Positions 3,910 to 8,941 of a stretch of DNA of 8,941 nt are shown in pieces. The notes beneath the pieces are model-generated. The model was not told the origin of the DNA. It did no database searches and saw only the letters and a list, made by a program, of their open reading frames with translations. The DNA is from Solirubrobacteraceae bacterium. GTDB lineage: Bacteria; Actinomycetota; Thermoleophilia; Solirubrobacterales; Solirubrobacteraceae. The stretch is from positions 1-8,941 of the forward strand of contig JAICJK010000069.1 of the NCBI GenBank assembly GCA_025928415.1, given 5' to 3'. The first letter of the stretch is position 1. Each line of letters opens with the position of its first letter. The position numbers were made by a program, and so were the translations under genes.

Positions 3910-5568
3910 TCAGCGGCGGGCGGTGAGCTCGCCGAGCAGCAGCTCGATCGAGCGCTCGAGCTGCTCGATCGTCGCCTCCCCGACCTTCCCGACCCCGCAC
4001 GCGCGGTTGAGCCAGGCGTTGATCTCCGCGTGGGAGCGCCCGTCCAGGCGCCGCAGGTCGGCCACCAGGCGGTGGCGCTTGTCGCGCAGCAGCGCGCGGC
4101 GCTGGTAGGCCGGCAGGGCGGGAGCGTCGTCGGCGTCCTCGACGCCCGCGGGCGGGTCGGCGACGCCGGCGGCCGCCGCGACGGCCATCGCCGCCACGGC
4201 GGGGACCGCCGGGCCGCCGGGAGCGCCGGGCGGCGGCCCGAAGAGGGTCATCTGCGGCACGACGTCCGCGGCGACGGGCACGAAGCCCTCGGGCTCGCCG
4301 CGCTCCGCCCGACGGCGCTCGCGCGGCTCGTCGAGCACGCCGTCCTCGTCGCCCGGCCGGCGCAGCACGTGGCGCAGCTCGGTCTGGATCTCGGCGGCGT
4401 GGCCGCGCAGCACCGGGTCGGCCGGGAGGTACAGCCAGCTCGGCTCGACCGGGCGCCCCGGCAGCGTGCGCACGAAGCGGCCGACGATCTGGCGGAAGAT
4501 CAGCGGCGTCTTGGCGGCCGTGGCGTAGACGCCGACCCGCAGCCGCGGGATGTCGACGCCCTCGGAGACCATGTTCACCGCGACGAGCCAGGGGTCGCGC
4601 GAGGCGGTGAAGTCCGCGAGCTTCTGGGCGGCCCGCGCCTCGGTGTGCAGGACGACGGCCGGCGGGCGGCCCGTCGCCTCCCGCAGCAGCCTGGCCACCT
4701 CGCGGGCGTGCGCCCCGTCGGCGGCGACGACCAGCCCGCCCGCGTCGCGGTGCCCGCCGGCGCGAACGGCCAGCAGCCGCTCGTGCGCCTCGCGCAGGAT
4801 GCGCGGCAGGCCGTCCGGGAGCTCGGTCGAGATCGCCGTGCGATAGCGCCGGGAGGCCTCGCGGCCGGTCAGCACCGTGTCGAACGTCGACTCGATGACG
4901 TCGTCGCCCGAGCGCCACGACAGCGTCCCGTCGTAGGTCACGAACGACACGGGCCGGCAGATGCCGTCGCGCACCGCGTCGGCGTAGGTGTAGATGACGT
5001 CAGGCTCGGCGACGCCGGCGCCGTCGTAGCGCACGCCCGGGATCGGCGTCGCGTCGGAGCGAAACGGCGTGCCGGACAGCAGCAGCCAGCGCGGCGCGGC
5101 CGCGAACGCGGTGGCGAAGCCGTCGCCCCAGGCCAGGTCCTCGCCCAGGTGATGCGCCTCGTCGGCGATGACCAGCGTCCCCGGCGACACGAGCCGCGAC
5201 CAGCGCTCGCCCGCCATCGCCACCCGCGCGTAGGTGACCGCGACGCCGTCGAAGTCCGTCGGCGGGCGCGGGGTCTCCGCGTCCGGAACCAGGTGGACGC
5301 CGAGCTTCGCCGCGGCCACCGCCCACTGGCGCGTCAGCGGCGCGGTCGGGCATACGAGCGCCACGCGGGCGACCTGCCGCTCGCGCAGCAGCCGCCGCGC
5401 GAGCTCCAGCGCGGGGCGCGTCTTGCCCGCCCCCGGCGCCGCCGACACGAGGAACGGGCCGCCGCGCCAGTCGCGCAGCGCGTCCAGCGCGCGGACCTGC
5501 CAGGCCCGCAGCGAGGTCGAGGACGAGGTGACGCGGGCGGCGGGCACGGACCGGGCATCCTGCGACAT
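3910..5568 (-). CDS. DEAD/DEAH-box superfamily 2 helicase (COG1061/SSL2-like)
   Basis: A 552-residue nucleic-acid-dependent ATPase. Motifs in order: Q-like LRAWQ (20-24), Walker A AAPGAGKT (43-50), Ia PTAPLTRQW (74-82), Walker B DEAH (136-139), motif III SGTPFR (165-170), motif V SEGVDIP (335-341) and motif VI QIVGRFVR (360-367). All residues needed for ATP hydrolysis are present, so the motor should be active. A low-complexity Pro/Ala linker (about 445-482) joins a C-terminal domain (about 485-552, with SHAEINAWLNR and ATIEQLERSIELL) that I believe recurs in related actinobacterial helicases but cannot name. The arrangement is like type III restriction subunits and XPB-type helicases (PF04851 plus helicase C), without a nuclease. 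It follows the ridA-like gene by 36 bases on the same strand, suggesting co-transcription. Role in repair or phage defence is inference. Confidence 0.93.
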   Translation of the reverse strand: MSQDARSVPAARVTSSSTSLRAWQVRALDALRDWRGGPFLVSAAPGAGKTRPALELARRLLRERQVARVALVCPTAPLTRQWAVAAAKLGVHLVPDAETPRPPTDFDGVAVTYARVAMAGERWSRLVSPGTLVIADEAHHLGEDLAWGDGFATAFAAAPRWLLLSGTPFRSDATPIPGVRYDGAGVAEPDVIYTYADAVRDGICRPVSFVTYDGTLSWRSGDDVIESTFDTVLTGREASRRYRTAISTELPDGLPRILREAHERLLAVRAGGHRDAGGLVVAADGAHAREVARLLREATGRPPAVVLHTEARAAQKLADFTASRDPWLVAVNMVSEGVDIPRLRVGVYATAAKTPLIFRQIVGRFVRTLPGRPVEPSWLYLPADPVLRGHAAEIQTELRHVLRRPGDEDGVLDEPRERRRAERGEPEGFVPVAADVVPQMTLFGPPPGAPGGPAVPAVAAMAVAAAAGVADPPAGVEDADDAPALPAYQRRALLRDKRHRLVADLRRLDGRSHAEINAWLNRACGVGKVGEATIEQLERSIELLLGELTARR

Positions 5569-5604
5569 CCGCCGGACGGCTCGCCAGAGCCCATGGACGA
5601 GCCT

Positions 5605-6009
5605 TCAGGCGCTGCTCGTGCCGCCCGTCACGAAGGCGTCGGCCTCGATCTCGACGAGCATCCGCGGATCGATGAGGGCGCTGACGCCGAGCATCGCGGC
5701 GGCCGGCGGCGCGGCGCCGAAGACCTCCTGGTGCGCGCGGGCGACCTCCTCCCAGCGGCTGACGTCGGTCACGAACATGCGGGTGCGCACGACGTGCTCG
5801 GGCCCCGCGCCCGCGCGCGCGAGCGCGGCCACGAGGGCGCCGATGGCCGCGCGCGCCTGGACGTACGCGTCCCCGGCGCCGGCCACGACGCCGTCCTCCG
5901 TGATCGCCGTGCAGCCCGAGACCCACACGTGCTCGCCCGCCCGCACCACGCGGCAGTAGCCCACGCGAGCCTCGAACGGGCCGCCGGACCCGAAGCGCTC
6001 GATCGCCAT
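5605..6009 (-). CDS. RidA/YjgF/YER057c family protein
   Basis: A 134-residue protein of the Rid fold, typical in length and predicted to form a trimer with pockets between subunits. Seen: VGYCRVVRAGEHVWVSGCTA (16-35), the helix ARAAIGALVAALARAG, VVRTRMFVTDVSRWEEV, and the C-terminal strand LVEIEADAF (118-126) with Glu120. RidA enzymes hydrolyse reactive enamine/imine intermediates from PLP enzymes and use an Arg about 15 residues before the EIEA glutamate; here that position reads Ala (PPAAAMLGV), so this is likelier a divergent Rid subfamily than a true RidA deaminase. The start is 7 bases after the purH stop, so translation is probably coupled. In enterobacteria Rid proteins influence phosphoribosylamine-linked metabolism, which makes the purH neighbourhood suggestive but not proof of function. 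Confidence 0.92.
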   Translation of the reverse strand: MAIERFGSGGPFEARVGYCRVVRAGEHVWVSGCTAITEDGVVAGAGDAYVQARAAIGALVAALARAGAGPEHVVRTRMFVTDVSRWEEVARAHQEVFGAAPPAAAMLGVSALIDPRMLVEIEADAFVTGGTSSA

Positions 6010-6016
6010 CGGCGCG

Positions 6017-7606
<1,590 letters not shown>

Positions 7607-7612
7607 CGCGCG

Positions 7613-7618
7613 AGCATA
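7613..7618 (-). promoter_or_regulatory. Candidate -10 box (TATGCT) for leaderless purH
   Basis: Read on the minus strand, TATGCT is followed by CGCGCG and then the GTG start, so the first transcribed base would be at or very near the start codon. No clear -35 is seen 17-18 bases upstream. No Shine-Dalgarno exists in this gap. Confidence 0.55.
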
Positions 7619-7637
7619 CGCAATGGGATGGGCGGAC

Positions 7638-7664
7638 CCGCCGCGGCGGTTCAACCCGCGGCGG
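7638..7664. repeat. 9-bp inverted repeat in the purH / small-gene divergent region
   Basis: CCGCCGCGG (7638-7646) and CCGCGGCGG (7656-7664) are exact reverse complements around CGGTTCAAC. The repeat sits in the 79-base gap between two divergent genes, upstream of the purH -10 box, where a shared regulator could bind; the high GC content makes chance occurrence possible. Confidence 0.45.
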
Positions 7665-7685
7665 CGCGGGCACCTCCACGCCACC

Positions 7686-7922
7686 ATGGCCCAGCGCGAT
7701 CCCGAGCACGACCTGCAGCGGACGACCGACGAGCTCGAGGAGCGCCTCGGGCGGCTGGAGGGCCACCTCGGCGAGGCCGAGGCGAAGGCGGAGACCCGGC
7801 GCCGCGAGGACCTGGGCGTCGAGGAGGCCGCCGGGGACTTCGAGGAGGTCCACGACGAGGCAGGCGGCGAGGACCCGTCCGGCGCCGGCCGGGCCAAGGA
7901 CGACCCGGTGCGCGAGGGGTAG
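7686..7922 (+). CDS. Small acidic, highly charged hypothetical protein
   Basis: A 78-residue protein beginning MAQRDPEHDLQRTTDELEER. Residues 8-41 are rich in Glu, Arg and Leu with Leu at 10, 17, 21, 24 and 28, consistent with a short amphipathic or coiled-coil helix. Residues 46-78 are acidic and Gly-rich (AGDFEEVHDEAGGEDPSGAG), probably disordered. No Cys, signal peptide or membrane segment. ATG 7686 was chosen because it is the first start after the divergent purH promoter region; the longer frame upstream is antisense to purH. No Shine-Dalgarno or TAnnnT box is obvious before it, which lowers confidence. It diverges from purH and converges on purN. I recall similar short charged proteins in related actinomycetes but no named function. 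Confidence 0.62.
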   Translation: MAQRDPEHDLQRTTDELEERLGRLEGHLGEAEAKAETRRREDLGVEEAAGDFEEVHDEAGGEDPSGAGRAKDDPVREG

Positions 7923-7943
7923 CGCGGGCGGCGGGCACCGCGC

Positions 7944-7970
7944 CCGGCGTCCGGCGTCCGGCGTCCGGCG
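7944..7970. repeat. Heptamer tandem repeat (CCGGCGT) between convergent genes
   Basis: CCGGCGT repeats at 7944-7950, 7951-7957 and 7958-7964, with six bases of a fourth copy (7965-7970). The last copies form the left arm of the adjoining hairpin. The array probably arose by slippage and could vary between strains. Confidence 0.75.
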
Positions 7971-7979
7971 GCGGACGCC
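7960..7979. terminator. Bidirectional hairpin between the small gene and purN
   Basis: GGCGTCCG (7960-7967) pairs perfectly with CGGACGCC (7972-7979) around GCGG. It ends one base before the purN stop codon and lies 37 bases after the stop of the 78-residue gene, the expected place for a terminator serving both convergent genes. No T-run is present on either side. Confidence 0.5.
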
Positions 7980-8582
7980 TCAGCCCGTCAGCATCCGCCG
8001 CGGGTGGTCCGGGTCCTCCCGCACCGTGCCGCGCGCGAAGCAGCGCACCGCCTCGGCGAGCAGCGCGTGCTCGAGCGGCCGCAGCGCCGCGTGCACGGCC
8101 TCGGGGTCGGTGGCGCCGGGCAGCTCGATCGCGCGCTGGAAGAGCACGGGGCCGGTGTCCACCCCGGCGTCGACGAGGTGCACGGTCACGCCGAAGACCT
8201 TGACTCCGTAGCCCACGGCCTGCTCGATCGCCCGCAGCCCGGGGAACGCGGGCAGCAGCGACGGGTGGACGTTGACCAGGCGCCCCGACCAGCGCGCGAC
8301 GAAGCCCTCGTCGAGGATCGCCATGTAGCCGGCGAGGACCACCAGCTCGGCGCCCCGCTCCTCGAGCCAGGCCGTCATCGCCGCGTCCCGCGCCGCGCGA
8401 TCGGCATGCGCGCCGAGGGGGAAGACCGCCGTGGGCACGGCCGCGCGGCGCGCGCGCTCCAGCGCGCGGGCCGTTCGCTGGTCGGAGCCGACGCCGACGA
8501 CCTCGGCCTCGCGGCCGTGGACCTCGTCGAGCAGCGCCTGGAGGTTCGTGCCCTCGCCGGAGGCCAGGACGGCGAGCCTCAC
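7980..8582 (-). CDS. purN: Phosphoribosylglycinamide formyltransferase
   Basis: A 200-residue GAR transformylase, the normal length for PurN. It transfers the formyl group of 10-formyl-THF to GAR, the third step of de novo purine synthesis, in the cytosol. The phosphate-binding loop SGEGTNLQAL is at 8-17. LVVLAGYMAIL precedes the catalytic segment VNVHPSLLPAFPG, giving Asn104 and His106. GVTVHLVDAGVDTGPVL supplies His135 and the catalytic Asp142. All three catalytic residues (Asn, His, Asp) are intact. The start is GTG 8582, preceded by the purine-rich GGGTGGGGG; it lies 10 bases after the stop of the upstream RQC-domain gene on the same strand, so the two are probably one transcription unit. 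It shares the 10-formyl-THF cofactor and pathway with purH, 374 bases downstream on the same strand. Confidence 0.97.
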   Translation of the reverse strand: MRLAVLASGEGTNLQALLDEVHGREAEVVGVGSDQRTARALERARRAAVPTAVFPLGAHADRAARDAAMTAWLEERGAELVVLAGYMAILDEGFVARWSGRLVNVHPSLLPAFPGLRAIEQAVGYGVKVFGVTVHLVDAGVDTGPVLFQRAIELPGATDPEAVHAALRPLEHALLAEAVRCFARGTVREDPDHPRRMLTG

Positions 8583-8592
8583 GCCCCCACCC

Positions 8593-8941
8593 TCATGCCA
8601 CGAGCCGGGGCTGGTCGGCCACCACCCGCAGCTTGGGGTACATGCCGCCCGTCGAGGCCAGGCGCCCTGAGGCGACGAGCTCGTCGACCCGCTCGAGCAC
8701 CTCGCCGGAGCTGAGGTGGTCGAACGTGCCGTAGCCGGGCAGCCCGTCGTAGGAGTACTTGGCGACGGCCTTGGAGCGCCCGCCCCGCAGGATCTCCACC
8801 GCGCGGGTGCGCCCGACGGCGGGCTCGGCCGCGGCGACGACCGCGAGGATCGCCGCGTCCAGGTCCCCCGGTGCCCCCGCGGAGGCCCCGGCGCCGCGCC
8901 CTCCGCCGCCGGCGCGCGCCGCGTCGCGGACCGCGGCGGGC
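8593..8941 (-). CDS. C-terminal part of a protein with RQC-like winged-helix domain, probably a helicase (5' end outside window)
   Basis: The open frame continues past the right edge; 115 complete residues plus the stop are visible. First comes a Gly/Ala/Arg-rich linker, then LDAAILAVVAAAEPAVGRTRAVEILRG in two pieces of an RQC-type domain, followed by GRSKAVAKYSYDGLPGYGTF, LSSGEVLERVDELVASGRL and GGMYPKLRVV. The pattern 'LRG-SKSK-V-x-Y-x-x-LxxYG ... LI-L...GL ... YPxL' matches the RecQ C-terminal (RQC) winged helix, which binds duplex DNA at the fork. The protein is therefore probably a RecQ-type or other helicase with this tail, though no motor motif is visible here. An internal GTG at 8799 would give a 68-residue product, but the coherent sequence upstream argues against it. 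Stop codon is 10 bases from purN. Confidence 0.78.
   Translation of the reverse strand, partial: PAAVRDAARAGGGGRGAGASAGAPGDLDAAILAVVAAAEPAVGRTRAVEILRGGRSKAVAKYSYDGLPGYGTFDHLSSGEVLERVDELVASGRLASTGGMYPKLRVVADQPRLVA

Noticed and set aside
7607..7897. N-terminal extension of purH to a start at 7897
   Set aside because: The extra 97 residues are low-complexity Ser/Arg/Pro, overlap the small plus-strand gene, and lie upstream of the likely leaderless promoter.

Overview
The window is very GC-rich with strong G/C in third codon positions. It carries leaderless-type promoters (a TAnnnT box six bases before the start codon), tRNA genes without an encoded CCA end, and a short secreted protein of the 'EYQDPF, low-complexity linker, anchor helix' kind that I associate with Thermoleophilia. 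My inference is an actinomycete of the Solirubrobacterales type (Conexibacter, Solirubrobacter, Baekduia and relatives). No rRNA or other marker is present to prove it.

Positions 1-3901 read rightward. They hold the end of a membrane protein, a short-chain dehydrogenase with an altered active site (212-961), tRNA-Glu (1228-1300), an AAA-type ATPase with a winged-helix-like tail (1495-2667), a 374-base non-coding stretch with an inverted repeat and direct repeats, a signal-peptide and C-terminal-anchor protein (3042-3545), a 62-residue cysteine-rich protein (3585-3773) and tRNA-Lys (3828-3901). Positions 3910-7606 read leftward and form a likely operon: purH, ridA-like gene, DEAH-box helicase. 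A 78-residue charged protein (7686-7922, rightward) diverges from purH and converges on purN, with a hairpin between the two stop codons. purN (7980-8582) follows the C-terminal end of an RQC-like winged-helix protein cut by the right edge.

The housekeeping theme is de novo purine synthesis: PurN uses 10-formyl-THF to formylate GAR, and PurH completes the pathway from AICAR to IMP. The least ordinary part is 1301-2667. Between tRNA-Glu and the ATPase gene lie two clusters of four TTTGCGC-like boxes, each cluster with an exact 11-base period. The second cluster overlaps the predicted leaderless promoter of the ATPase. This looks like a multi-site, helically phased operator or iteron array linked to an ATPase with its own candidate DNA-binding tail, and I consider it the best candidate for an undescribed regulatory or replication-like module here.
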